A stretch of 64,000 bases of DNA, from contig CALQLA020000011.1 in assembly GCA_943331295.2 (NCBI GenBank), positions 56,637-120,636 of the forward strand, given 5' to 3'. The position numbers and the translations under genes are program-made. This document shows positions 24,916-34,044 of this stretch, piece after piece. The notes beneath the pieces were generated by a model. That model searched no databases, was not told the origin of the DNA, and worked only from the letters and a program-made list of their open reading frames with translations. Position 1 is the stretch's first letter. Every line of letters begins with the position of its first letter. This DNA comes from Bordetella parapertussis (GTDB taxonomy: Bacteria; Pseudomonadota; Gammaproteobacteria; Burkholderiales; Casimicrobiaceae).

Positions 24916-26022
24916 TCAGGCGTCGGTGCGGCGCAGGCTCATCCGCGGCGTCAGCCCGCGCGCGCACTTCTCCTCGGCAGGTGCGGCCACCGACATCACG
25001 GCGAGCATGTGCGTCGGCGTCAGCGTTCCCGCCTTCAGGCCGGCTTCGTCGTACGCGTGGATGCGGTCGATGAGCTCGCGGTCCCACGCGGCGTCGGCGT
25101 CGAAGTTGTGGCCGAAGGAGCGATCGACGAACGGGTCGACGACGTTGGCGAACGCGATGAAGACGGGGAAGTGGAAGCGCGGGAGCAGGAGCGGCAGGAT
25201 GTCCTGCGCGCGGATGCCCTCGAAGCCCTCCATCGAGCAATTCCAGTCCATGAACTGGTCTTCCTGGCGCCTGAGCGGCCGGTTGTAGCGATACGCCGGC
25301 GGCAGCTCCTTCCAGAATTCGCGGACGGCGGCCAGCGCCTCGGGCCAGCGCTGGTGGCCGTTGCGGCCGATCATGTCGCTGGTGACGAAGTAGCCGCCCT
25401 TGGCGAGGCAGCGCCGGATCTCGTCGAACGTGTCCTCGAGCTTCAGCATGTGGTGCAGGGCCTGGTTCACCATCACGCCGGCGTAGGGCTTGTCGGCGCG
25501 CCACGCGTTGAAGTCGCCGATGGCCGGCACCACGTGCTCGGCAACGCCTTCCGCCGCCGCCATCGCGCGACCGCGCTCCAGCATCGTGGGGTTCATGTCC
25601 AGGCACTCGATGGTGAAGTTCGCCATCCCGGCGTCGCGCATGATCCGGGCGACGTGCACCTCGGTGTCGCAGTTGCCGGCGCCGAGGCTGATGAAGACGG
25701 GGTTGTCGATGCCCTGCACGCGGGCGCTCTCGGCCAGGTACTTGGCGAAGAACTGGTGCGGATGCGAGACGCCGAACTCCTCGAGCAGCGGCCGCACGTA
25801 GTTGTGCGACCAGTAGTGGAAGATCTGCGGCAGGTCGTTGACGTCGACGACGTCGCGGAAGTGCGCCTCTTCCTTCGCCATCCGCTGCGCGTAGTCCGCG
25901 TCGGCACCGACTGCCGCCTGCTGCGGGACCGCCGGCGGCGGGAACAGCCGGGCGCGGAGCCGGCGCACGCCGGGCGAGTACTTGATGCGACGGGCGAGAT
26001 TGACGAGCGAGTCGATTTTCAT
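24916..26022 (-). CDS. Class I SAM-dependent methyltransferase
   Basis: 368 residues. The Rossmann core shows the SAM-binding motif I as FISLGAGNCDTEVHVAR, motif II as FTIECLDMNP, and a post-core MVNQALHHMLKLEDTFDEIRRCLAKGGYFV, the pattern of small-molecule methyltransferases. About 95 residues precede the core. ATG 26022 begins MKIDSLVNLARRIKY; the longer frame lacks similarity. No biosynthetic partner is adjacent, so the substrate is unknown. It starts 250 bases from a divergent dehydrogenase gene. Confidence 0.85.
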   Translation of the reverse strand: MKIDSLVNLARRIKYSPGVRRLRARLFPPPAVPQQAAVGADADYAQRMAKEEAHFRDVVDVNDLPQIFHYWSHNYVRPLLEEFGVSHPHQFFAKYLAESARVQGIDNPVFISLGAGNCDTEVHVARIMRDAGMANFTIECLDMNPTMLERGRAMAAAEGVAEHVVPAIGDFNAWRADKPYAGVMVNQALHHMLKLEDTFDEIRRCLAKGGYFVTSDMIGRNGHQRWPEALAAVREFWKELPPAYRYNRPLRRQEDQFMDWNCSMEGFEGIRAQDILPLLLPRFHFPVFIAFANVVDPFVDRSFGHNFDADAAWDRELIDRIHAYDEAGLKAGTLTPTHMLAVMSVAAPAEEKCARGLTPRMSLRRTDA

Positions 26023-26273
26023 GGGTACGTTCGGGGGCGGTTCGACGAGTGCAGAAGGGGGAAGCTGTTGCGCTGGAATACGATGGGCCTGAGCACGTGT
26101 CCCGCCGATCGCCCGGGCAAATCTTCCGATGCAAAGGTCGGTCCAGTCAATATACTCCGGCGGCGCGCCCCGTCCGTCCGCGACGGTGGCGGGGCCGCGG
26201 CCGCGACGGGTAGACTCACGGCTGCGGCGTGCGTCGGCACGCATCGGACAACGACAACGATCAGGAGTGGGGG

Positions 26274-27020
26274 ATGAACCAGCTCGATTTCTCGAACCGC
26301 ACGGCGGTGGTCACCGGCGGCGGCACCGGCATCGGCCTTGCCGTCGCGCAGCGCCTCGCTGCCGGCGGCGCGCGCGTCGCGTTGTGGGACCGCGACGCCG
26401 CGGCGCTCGCGAAGGCGCAGGCGGCGCTGGGCGGCGGCACCGTGGTGCAGGCGGTCGACGTCGCCGATGCGCAGGCGGTCGCGGCCGCCGCGACCGCCAC
26501 CGCGGCAGCGCTCGGCCGCATCGACGTGCTCGTGTGCTCGGCGGGCATCGCCGGCCCCAACTACACGACGTGGGAGTACCCGCTCGACGCATGGCGGCAG
26601 GTGATCGACGTCAACCTCAACGGGCTCTTCTACTGCAACCGCGCGATCGTGCCGGTCATGCAGAAGAACGACTACGGCCGCATCGTCAACATCGCGTCCA
26701 TCGCCGGCAAGGAGGGCAATCCGAACGCCTCGGCGTACAGCGCATCGAAGGCCGGGGTGATCGGGCTCACGAAGTCGCTGGGCAAGGAACTCGCGAAGAC
26801 GGGCATCCGCGTCAACTGCGTCACCCCGGCCGCGGTGCGCACCGCCATCTTCGACCAGATCTCGCAGCAGCACATCGACTTCATGCTGTCGAAGATCCCG
26901 CTCGGCCGCTTCGGCGGGGTCGACGAAATCGCGGCGATGGTGTGCTGGCTGGCGAGCGAGGATTGCTCGTTCTCGACCGGCGCGGTGTTCGATCTTTCCG
27001 GCGGCCGCGCGACGTATTGA
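26274..27020 (+). CDS. Short-chain dehydrogenase/reductase (SDR)
   Basis: A 248-residue classical SDR. The cofactor motif is TGGGTGIG near residue 12, NNAG-equivalent is CSAGIAG, and the catalytic tetrad is present with S in VNIASIAG and YSASKAGV. The C-terminal LASEDCSFSTGAVFDLSGG is typical of 3-oxoacyl-ACP reductase-like SDRs. AGGAG at 26263-26267 selects ATG 26274 over 26229. Its stop is one base from the convergent quinone oxidoreductase end. Confidence 0.92.
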   Translation: MNQLDFSNRTAVVTGGGTGIGLAVAQRLAAGGARVALWDRDAAALAKAQAALGGGTVVQAVDVADAQAVAAAATATAAALGRIDVLVCSAGIAGPNYTTWEYPLDAWRQVIDVNLNGLFYCNRAIVPVMQKNDYGRIVNIASIAGKEGNPNASAYSASKAGVIGLTKSLGKELAKTGIRVNCVTPAAVRTAIFDQISQQHIDFMLSKIPLGRFGGVDEIAAMVCWLASEDCSFSTGAVFDLSGGRATY

Positions 27021-27021
27021 G

Positions 27022-28023
27022 TCAGCGCCGCACCGCCAGCATGATCTTGCCGATGTGCAGGCTCGATTCCATCAGCGCGTGCGCCGCGGCGGCTTCGGCC
27101 AGCGGGAACACGCGGTGGACCACGGGCTTCAACGCGCCTTCGGCGAAAAGCGGCCAAACCCGCTCGCCGAGCGCGCGGGTGATCGCGGCCTTGCGCGCGT
27201 TGGGGCTCGCGCGGAGCGTGGAGCCCGTGATCGTCAGCCGCTTGACCATCACGTGCCGCCAGTCGACCTCGGCGCGGGTGCCCTGCATGAACCCGATCAG
27301 CACGAGGCGCCCGTCGGGCGCCATGCACTTGATGCTCCGCGGGATGTAGTCGCCGCCGACCATGTCGAGCACCACGTCGACGCCGCGCTTGGCGGTTATC
27401 CGCGCGACCTCGGCGACGAAGTCCTGCTCGCGGTAGTTGATCGCGTGGTCGGCACCGAGGGCGAGGCAGTACGCCGCCTTGTCGGCGCTGCCGACCGTGG
27501 TGATGACGGTCGCGCCGAAGCGCTTGGCGAGCTGGATGGCGGTGAGCCCGATGCCGCTCGAGCCGCCGTGGAACAGCGCGGTCTCGCCGGGCTGCAGCTG
27601 CCCGCGGTCGAACACGTTGTTCCAGACGGTGAAGTAGTTCTCCGGCAGGCTCGCGGCCTCGAGCTCGGTGAGCGGCGCCGGGATCGGCAGGCAGAAGCTG
27701 GCGGGCGTCGTGCAGTACTCGGCATAGCCGCCGCCCGGCGTCAGCGCGCAGACGCGGTCGCCGACGGCGGGCGACACGACGCCTTCGCCGCATGCGACGA
27801 CCGTTCCGGCGACCTCGAGCCCGATCACCGGCGACGCGTCCGGCGGGGGCGGATACGAGCCGCTGCGCTGCAGGCAATCGGGCCGGTTGACGCCGGCGCT
27901 GCCCACCTCGATCAGCACTTCGCCCGCCTTCGGCGCGGGGACGGGGCCCTCGGCGATCGCCAGCACGTCGGGCGGTCCCGCCTCGCGGGCAGCGATGTAG
28001 CGCATGGTGGCGGGGACGGGCAT
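27022..28023 (-). CDS. NAD(P)H:quinone oxidoreductase (zinc-free MDR family)
   Basis: A 333-residue medium-chain reductase of the quinone oxidoreductase/PIG3 type, lacking the zinc ligands of alcohol dehydrogenases. Motifs include GVNRPDCLQRSGSYPPP, GLEVAGTVVACGEGV and the NADP loop HGGSSGIGLTAIQLAKRFGA. AGGAG sits eight bases before ATG 28023. It lies 46 bases after the dnaE stop, on the same strand, and may be co-transcribed with it. Confidence 0.92.
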   Translation of the reverse strand: MPVPATMRYIAAREAGPPDVLAIAEGPVPAPKAGEVLIEVGSAGVNRPDCLQRSGSYPPPPDASPVIGLEVAGTVVACGEGVVSPAVGDRVCALTPGGGYAEYCTTPASFCLPIPAPLTELEAASLPENYFTVWNNVFDRGQLQPGETALFHGGSSGIGLTAIQLAKRFGATVITTVGSADKAAYCLALGADHAINYREQDFVAEVARITAKRGVDVVLDMVGGDYIPRSIKCMAPDGRLVLIGFMQGTRAEVDWRHVMVKRLTITGSTLRASPNARKAAITRALGERVWPLFAEGALKPVVHRVFPLAEAAAAHALMESSLHIGKIMLAVRR

Positions 28024-28069
28024 GGCTTCGTTCTCCTGGCGGACTGCCGGTTCGATTGGGGGGCGGGCG

Positions 28070-31000
28070 TCAGTAGACGACGCGTACGTTCTCGGGCGGC
28101 AGCCACTCGCAGAGCCCGGCGAGCAGCGGGTCGTCGAGCGTCACGCGCCAGTCCTCGGGCAGCTCGATGTCGCCGCCGACGCCGCGGTTGCGGTATTCGA
28201 TGACGATCGGGCAGCTGCCGTTCCTGAACGGGGAGAGGAGTTCGAACAGCCGGCCGGCCTGCGCCGTGCCGTTGCAGGCGATGCGCAGCGCCTTCGCGTA
28301 GCGCCGCCTGACGGCCGCGAGCCCGTAGACGTTCTCGGCGATCACGCGCAGGCCCTGGACCTGGCCGTCCTCCGAGCGTCGCTCCTGCACCTTGACCTCG
28401 GCCACGATGACCTGATCCTCGCGCAGCAGTGCGCGCGCCGCGTCGAACACCTCGCTGTAGACCATGATCTCGACCGACCCGGCGCCGTCGTCCAGCGTCA
28501 CGAACGCCATCTTGCCGCGCCGGCTCGCCTGCACGCGCAGCGAAGTGACGATGCCGGCGACCAGCGTCGGTTCCTTCTTCGGCTGCAGCGCCGCGAGCGG
28601 CTGGCGGACGATCTGCGCGAGTTCCTTCGCGTAGGCCGCGTACGGGTGCCCCGACACGTAGAAGCCGAGCGCGGTCTTCTCGTGCGTCAGCCGCTCGGCC
28701 TCGGTCCATTCGCGGACGACGTTGAGATTGCGCCCCGCCGCGTGCTGCTCCTCGCCGAACAGCGACACCTGCGCGAGCGACGCCTCGGCGCGCTCCGCCT
28801 CGCCGAGCGCGATGCCGACGGAGGCGAACAGCGTCGCGCGCCGCGCGTCGATCGCATCGAATGCGCCGGCGCGGATCATCGCCTCGACCACGCGCCGGTT
28901 GACCATGCGCTTGTCGACGCGGCGGCAGAAATCGAACAGGTCGCGGAACGGCCCGCCCGCGGTGCGCGCCGCGATGATCGACTCGATCGCCTGCTCGCCG
29001 GTGCCCTTGATGCCGCCCAGGCCGTAGCGGATCTGCCGCGTGTCGATGGGCTCGAAGCGGTAGTTCGACGCGTTGACGTCTGGAGGCAGCACCGCGAGCC
29101 CGAGCGCGCGCGCGTCGTCGTAGAACTGGCGGAGCTTGTCGGTGTCGTCCATCACCAGCGACAGGTTCGCGGCCATGAACGCGGCGGGATGGTGCGCCTT
29201 GAAGTACGCGGTCTGGAAGGCGATCAGCGCGTAGGCGGCGGCGTGCGACTTGTTGAAGCCGTAGCCCGCGAACTTCTCCATCAGGTCGAAGAGCATCGTC
29301 GCCTTCGCCTTCGACAGCCCGTTCGCCTCGGCGCCGGCGACGAACGTGTCGCGGTGCAGCGCCATCTCCTCCAGCTTCTTCTTTCCCATCGCCCGGCGCA
29401 GGAGGTCGGCGCCGCCCAGCGTATAGCCGCCGATCACCTGCGCGATCTGCATCACCTGTTCCTGGTACACCATCACGCCGTACGTCGGCCCCAGGATCGG
29501 CTCCAGCCGCGGGTCGAGGTACTCGACGCGCTCGCGCCCCGACTTGCGCGCGGTGTAGTCGGGGATCAGCTCCATCGGCCCCGGCCGGTACAGCGCGACC
29601 AGCGCGATGACGTCCTCGAAGCGCGTCGGCGGAGCCTGCTTCAGCAGCTCGCGCATGCCGCGCGATTCGAACTGGAACACCGCGGTGGTGTTGCCCGTGC
29701 GCAGGATGTCGTACGCGGCCTTGTCCTCGAGCGGCAGCGCGTCGAGCTGCAGCGTCGACCCGGGGTCGAGGCGGCGCACGTAGCGCAGCGTCCAGTCGAG
29801 GATCGTCAGCGTGGTGAGGCCCAGGAAGTCGAACTTGACGAGCCCGACGGCCTCGACGTCGTCCTTGTCGAACTGCGACATGATCGCGTCGGAGCCCGCC
29901 TGCGTGTACAGCGGGCAGAAGTCGGTCAGCTTGCCCGGCGCGATCAGCACGCCGCCCGCGTGCATGCCGACGTTCCGGGTGAGGCCTTCCAGCGCCTCGG
30001 CGAGCGAGAGCAGCTCGCGCACCTCCTCCTCGTTCTGCTCGCGCTCGGCGAGCAGCGGCTCCATCTCGCGCGCCTGCTTCAGCGTGATGAGCTTGCCGGG
30101 CTGGAACGGGATCAGCTTCGCGATGCCGTCGCAGAAGAGATACGGCAGGTCGAGCACGCGGCCGACGTCGCGGACCGCGGCCTTCGCCGCCATCGTGCCG
30201 AATGTCGCGATCTGCGAGACCGAGTCGGTGCCGTACTTGCCCTTGACGTAGTCGATGACGCGGTCGCGGCCGTTCTGGCAGAAGTCGATGTCGAAGTCGG
30301 GCATCGACACGCGCTCCGGATTGAGGAAGCGCTCGAACAGCAGCGTGTAGCGCAGCGGGTCGAGGTCGGTGATGCCCAGCGAATAGGCGATCAGCGAGCC
30401 GGCGCCGGAGCCGCGGCCCGGACCCACGGGCACGCCGTTCTGCTTCGCCCAGTTGATGAAGTCGGCGACGATCAGGAAGTAGCCGGGGAAGCCCATCTGC
30501 ACGATCGTCGCGGCCTCGAACTCGAGGCGCGCGACGTACTCGGGCCGCCGCGCGTCGCGGATCGCGGGGTCGGGGTAGAGCGCGGCGAGGCGCCGCTCGA
30601 GCCCCGCCGCCGCCTCGGCGCGCAGGTGGGCGTCGATCGTGCGCCCCTCGGGAATCGGGTAGTCGGGAAGGTAGTTCTTGCCCAGCGGTATCGTCAGGTT
30701 GCAGCGCTGCGCGATGGCCACCGCGTTGGCGAGCGCCGCCGGAAGGTCGGCGAACGCCGCCGCCATCTCGTCCTGCGTCTTGAAATACTGGTCCTGGGTG
30801 AACAGCTTCGGCCGGCGCGGGTCGGCCAGCACGTAGCCCTCGGCGATGCAGACGCGGGCGTCGTGCGCGCGGAAATCCTCGCGCTTGAGGAACTGCACCG
30901 GATGGGTGGCGACGACGGGGAGGCCGGTCTCGCCGGCGAGCCGCACGGTCGCCGCCACCAGCGCGTCGTCGTCGGGCTGGCCCGCGCGCTGCACCTCGAG

Positions 31001-31501
31001 GTAGTAGCGGCCGGGGAAGAGGGCGGCCCAGTCGCGGGCGGCCTTCGCGGCGCCGGCGACGTTGCCCTGCGTCAGCGCCTGCCCGACGTCGCCGTCGCGC
31101 GCGCCGGACAGGGCGATCAGGCCGTCGGTGCCTTCCCCGAACCACTCGCGGCGCAACTCGGCGTGGCCGCGGTGCTGGTTCTCCCGGTAGCCGCGCGAAA
31201 GCCAGTCGGCGAGCCTCAGGTAGCCCGCGCGCGTCTGCGCGAGCAACAGAATGCGATAGGGCTGGTCGCGCTCGGTGTCGTGCGTGATCCGGACGTCGCA
31301 GCCGAAGACCGGCTTCAGCCCCCGCTGCCGCGCGGCGCGGTAGAACTTGACCAGCCCGAACGCATTGCCGAGATCGGTGAGCGGCACCGCCGGCATGCCG
31401 TCCGCCGCCGCAGCGGCCACCGCATCGTCGATGCGGACGGTGCCGTCGGCGATGGAGAACTCGCTGTGCAGGCGCAGGTGGACGAAACGGGGTGCGCTCA
31501 T
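28070..31501 (-). CDS. dnaE: DNA polymerase III alpha subunit
   Basis: A 1143-residue replicative polymerase. Order: PHP domain (FVHLRLHSEFSIADG), palm with the catalytic aspartates in MPDFDIDFCQNGRD, fingers (YKHSKAHAAAYALIAFQTAYFKAHHPAAF-like region), helix-hairpin-helix, OB fold (TLVAGIVTSLRVQASRRGKMAFVTLDD) and a short tau-binding tail ending VRVVY. Length is usual for dnaE. It is transcribed alone apart from a possible link to the oxidoreductase downstream. Confidence 0.97.
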   Translation of the reverse strand: MSAPRFVHLRLHSEFSIADGTVRIDDAVAAAAADGMPAVPLTDLGNAFGLVKFYRAARQRGLKPVFGCDVRITHDTERDQPYRILLLAQTRAGYLRLADWLSRGYRENQHRGHAELRREWFGEGTDGLIALSGARDGDVGQALTQGNVAGAAKAARDWAALFPGRYYLEVQRAGQPDDDALVAATVRLAGETGLPVVATHPVQFLKREDFRAHDARVCIAEGYVLADPRRPKLFTQDQYFKTQDEMAAAFADLPAALANAVAIAQRCNLTIPLGKNYLPDYPIPEGRTIDAHLRAEAAAGLERRLAALYPDPAIRDARRPEYVARLEFEAATIVQMGFPGYFLIVADFINWAKQNGVPVGPGRGSGAGSLIAYSLGITDLDPLRYTLLFERFLNPERVSMPDFDIDFCQNGRDRVIDYVKGKYGTDSVSQIATFGTMAAKAAVRDVGRVLDLPYLFCDGIAKLIPFQPGKLITLKQAREMEPLLAEREQNEEEVRELLSLAEALEGLTRNVGMHAGGVLIAPGKLTDFCPLYTQAGSDAIMSQFDKDDVEAVGLVKFDFLGLTTLTILDWTLRYVRRLDPGSTLQLDALPLEDKAAYDILRTGNTTAVFQFESRGMRELLKQAPPTRFEDVIALVALYRPGPMELIPDYTARKSGRERVEYLDPRLEPILGPTYGVMVYQEQVMQIAQVIGGYTLGGADLLRRAMGKKKLEEMALHRDTFVAGAEANGLSKAKATMLFDLMEKFAGYGFNKSHAAAYALIAFQTAYFKAHHPAAFMAANLSLVMDDTDKLRQFYDDARALGLAVLPPDVNASNYRFEPIDTRQIRYGLGGIKGTGEQAIESIIAARTAGGPFRDLFDFCRRVDKRMVNRRVVEAMIRAGAFDAIDARRATLFASVGIALGEAERAEASLAQVSLFGEEQHAAGRNLNVVREWTEAERLTHEKTALGFYVSGHPYAAYAKELAQIVRQPLAALQPKKEPTLVAGIVTSLRVQASRRGKMAFVTLDDGAGSVEIMVYSEVFDAARALLREDQVIVAEVKVQERRSEDGQVQGLRVIAENVYGLAAVRRRYAKALRIACNGTAQAGRLFELLSPFRNGSCPIVIEYRNRGVGGDIELPEDWRVTLDDPLLAGLCEWLPPENVRVVY

Positions 31502-31629
31502 GGGGAACCGGAATCGGGAGTGTTAGAATTTTACTCCGATCGCCGGATCGTCCGTTTGCCGGCGCCGCCTTTTGTCGGGCTGCTCCCGGCAGCCGATCCG
31601 CACCCTCACCGCGCAGGTTCGCCATCGTT

Positions 31630-31947
31630 TTGCTCACCGCACCCTTTCGCAGCCCGGTCGCCTCCGCGGCGCTGGGCATGGCCGTGTTGCTTGCGCTCTC
31701 CGGCTGCGCCACCATGACGCCCGGCGCGCCGGCAGCGGGAGCCGCGGGCGCGCCGCGATCGGCCACCGCCGAGCCGCCGCCGCCCGGCTTCAACCTGTCC
31801 GGCTTCCCGCTGCCGTATCGCCAGGGATACGCGGACGGCTGCGTGTCGCAGGGCGGCCGCGAGCAGAAGGACGCCGCGCGCTTTGCCGCCGATGCCGACT
31901 ACCGGATGGGCTGGCAGGACGGCCGGTCTATCTGCGGCCGCAAGTAG
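31630..31947 (+). CDS. Small lipoprotein with paired YRxGxxDG motifs
   Basis: About 105 residues. A hydrophobic stretch ends in a lipobox (LALSGC), so the mature protein should be acylated at that cysteine. A Pro/Ala/Gly linker follows, then YRQGYADG and, 28 codons later, YRMGWQDG, each followed within a few residues by a cysteine. No ATG fits a full signal peptide; TTG 31630 is the best start. Function unknown. It starts about 130 bases from the divergent dnaE. Confidence 0.65.
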   Translation: MLTAPFRSPVASAALGMAVLLALSGCATMTPGAPAAGAAGAPRSATAEPPPPGFNLSGFPLPYRQGYADGCVSQGGREQKDAARFAADADYRMGWQDGRSICGRK

Positions 31948-31984
31948 TGTCGCCGCGCCCCGCACCGCCATCACGCCTCCCCCG

Positions 31985-32893
31985 ATGAAGCCGTTCAAGT
32001 CGCAACGCGTCTCGCTGCGCGGTCTCGACCACCATGTGCTCACCTGGGGCGACCCGGGCGCGCCCAAGCTGTTCCTGCTGCATGGCTGGATGGACGTCGG
32101 CGCGTCGTTCCAGTTCCTCGTCGACGCCTTTGCCGGCGACTGGCACGCGATCGCGCCCGACCTCCGCGGTTTCGGGCGCACCGCATGGCAGGCGCAGGGC
32201 TACTGGTTCACCGACTACGTCGCGGACCTCGACGCGCTGGTCGACGTGTTCGCGCCGGACGAAAAGGTCGACCTGGTCGGCCACAGCCTGGGCGGCAACG
32301 TCGTCATGCATTACGCCGGCGTACGGACGCAGCGGGTGAGGAGCGTCGCGTCGCTCGAAGGCTTCGGCATCCCGGGCGAAGCCGCAGCCAAGGCGCCGCG
32401 GAAGTTCGCGCGCTGGCTCGACGCGCTCCGCGATCCTCCCGTGTTCAAGCCGTATGCCGACATGGACGCCGTCGCCGGCCGGCTGCAGAAGACCAATCCC
32501 CGGCTGTCGCGCGAGAAGGCGCTGTTCCTCGCGGCGCACTGGGCGGAGCCGCTGCCGGACGGCCGCGCGCAGCTGCTGTCCGACCCGCGCCACAAGCTGC
32601 CGTTTCCGACCGTCTACCGGCTGGAGGAGACCTACGCGATCTGGCGCGAGATCACCGCGCCGGTGCTGTGGGTCGCCGCCACCGACTCCGACATCCTGTC
32701 GTGGCTCGCCGACCATCCCGAAGGCGAGGCCGGGACCGACACGCTGGCCGCGGTCCGCCGCCGTATCGCCCATGTGCCGCGCGCGCGCCTCGCGACGATC
32801 GCCGACGCCGGGCACATGCTGCACCACGACCAGCCGGCCGCGGTCGCGGCGGCCCTGGAGCCGTTCCTCCTCGCTGGCCGGAACGCCGGGTGA
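31985..32893 (+). CDS. Alpha/beta-hydrolase
   Basis: A 302-residue hydrolase with oxyanion region LFLLHGWMDVGASF, nucleophile elbow GHSLGGN, and catalytic histidine in IADAGHMLHHDQP. The pattern resembles the broad epoxide-hydrolase/haloalkane-dehalogenase-like and esterase group; activity cannot be assigned. ATG 31985 begins MKPFKSQRVSLRG. It is followed by an EamA transporter gene 73 bases on. Confidence 0.9.
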   Translation: MKPFKSQRVSLRGLDHHVLTWGDPGAPKLFLLHGWMDVGASFQFLVDAFAGDWHAIAPDLRGFGRTAWQAQGYWFTDYVADLDALVDVFAPDEKVDLVGHSLGGNVVMHYAGVRTQRVRSVASLEGFGIPGEAAAKAPRKFARWLDALRDPPVFKPYADMDAVAGRLQKTNPRLSREKALFLAAHWAEPLPDGRAQLLSDPRHKLPFPTVYRLEETYAIWREITAPVLWVAATDSDILSWLADHPEGEAGTDTLAAVRRRIAHVPRARLATIADAGHMLHHDQPAAVAAALEPFLLAGRNAG

Positions 32894-32966
32894 GGCGCGT
32901 GCCGTTCCTGCCGCCGCCGGCGGCCGTCGCCGGCGCGATGCGTTGCCGCGCCGCGGGCCCGCGCCG

Positions 32967-33902
32967 ATGAAGCGCTTCATCGTCCGCACCCGCGAGGGCG
33001 CGTTCATCGGGATGATCGCGCTGTCGCTGGTCTGGGGCATCAACTGGCTGGTGATGAAGTTCGCGCTGCGGGACGCCGATCCGGTCACCTTCAACATCCA
33101 GCGGATCCTGGTCGCGATCGCGACGCTGTTCATCGTACTGGTGTGGCTGCGCCGGCCGCTGCTGCCGCAGTCGTGGGTCGCCGTCGCCGTGACCGGCCTC
33201 TTCCAGACGACGCTCAACATGGGCGCGACGACGATGGCGCTGGCCGGCGGCGGCGCCGGACGCACGTCGGTGCTGGTGTTCACGATGCCGTTCTGGACGG
33301 TGCTGCTCGCCTGGCCGGTGCTGAACGAGCGGGTGCGCGGCGTGCAGTGGTTCGCCGTGGCGTTCGCGTTCGCCGGGATGGCGCTGGTGGTCGAGCCCTG
33401 GAACTGGCAGGGCTCGCTCGCGCCGAAGCTGTGGGCGGTCGCGTCCGGCTTCGGCTGGGCGGCGGGAACGATCTCGATCAAGTATTTCGAGCGCGAGCGG
33501 AAGTTCGACATGGTCAATTTCATGGCGTGGCAGATGGTGATCGGCGCGCTGCCGTTCATCGCGCTGCCGCTGGTCTACACGCTGTCCCCGGTGCATTGGA
33601 GCCTGGCCTACGCCTCGGCGCTATTGTTCACCGGCGCGATCTCGACCGCGCTGGGCTTCGTCATCTGGATCAGCGTGCTGCGCATCGTCCCGGCCGGCAC
33701 CGCGTCGCTCAACACGCTGGCGGTGCCGGTCGTCGCGCTGCTGGCGTCGATGGCCGTGTTCGGCGAACGGCTGTCGCCGCTCGAGTGGAGCGGCATCGCC
33801 TGCATCAACGTCGGGCTCGTGCTGGTCTCGCTCGGCGCGTGGCGGCACAACCGGCGGGAGCGTCGCGCCGCCGACGAGCCGCCGCCGATCGAAGGGAGTT
33901 GA
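32967..33902 (+). CDS. EamA/DMT-family transporter
   Basis: A 311-residue inner-membrane protein with about ten helices in two EamA repeats (MIALSLVWGINWLVMKFALR starts the first, LWAVASGFGWAAGTISIKYF the second). DMT proteins export or import small metabolites such as amino acids; no substrate clue is present. ATG 32967 gives MKRFIVRTREGAFIG. A GC-rich repeat begins right after the stop. Confidence 0.9.
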   Translation: MKRFIVRTREGAFIGMIALSLVWGINWLVMKFALRDADPVTFNIQRILVAIATLFIVLVWLRRPLLPQSWVAVAVTGLFQTTLNMGATTMALAGGGAGRTSVLVFTMPFWTVLLAWPVLNERVRGVQWFAVAFAFAGMALVVEPWNWQGSLAPKLWAVASGFGWAAGTISIKYFERERKFDMVNFMAWQMVIGALPFIALPLVYTLSPVHWSLAYASALLFTGAISTALGFVIWISVLRIVPAGTASLNTLAVPVVALLASMAVFGERLSPLEWSGIACINVGLVLVSLGAWRHNRRERRAADEPPPIEGS

Positions 33903-33990
33903 CGCCCCCCCCGAAGCGCGCTTCGCGCGCCTCCCCCCGAGGGGGCGCCGCCGCGCCCTTCGGGCGGCCGGGCGGGCGCGGCGGGGCGCG
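33903..33990. repeat. GC-rich intergenic palindromic repeat
   Basis: Contains the perfect palindrome GAAGCGCGCTTC (33913-33924), a C-run paired with GAGGGGG, and GCCGCGCCC ... GGGCGCGGC. It resembles the CCCCCCGAAGCGCG-type intergenic elements common in Burkholderiales. It separates the EamA gene from the ABC export genes and could end transcription. Confidence 0.6.
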
Positions 33991-34044
33991 AACGACCGGT
34001 AGAATGGGTTGCCGGGCGCGATTCCTCGCGCCGGCGACGCGAAC

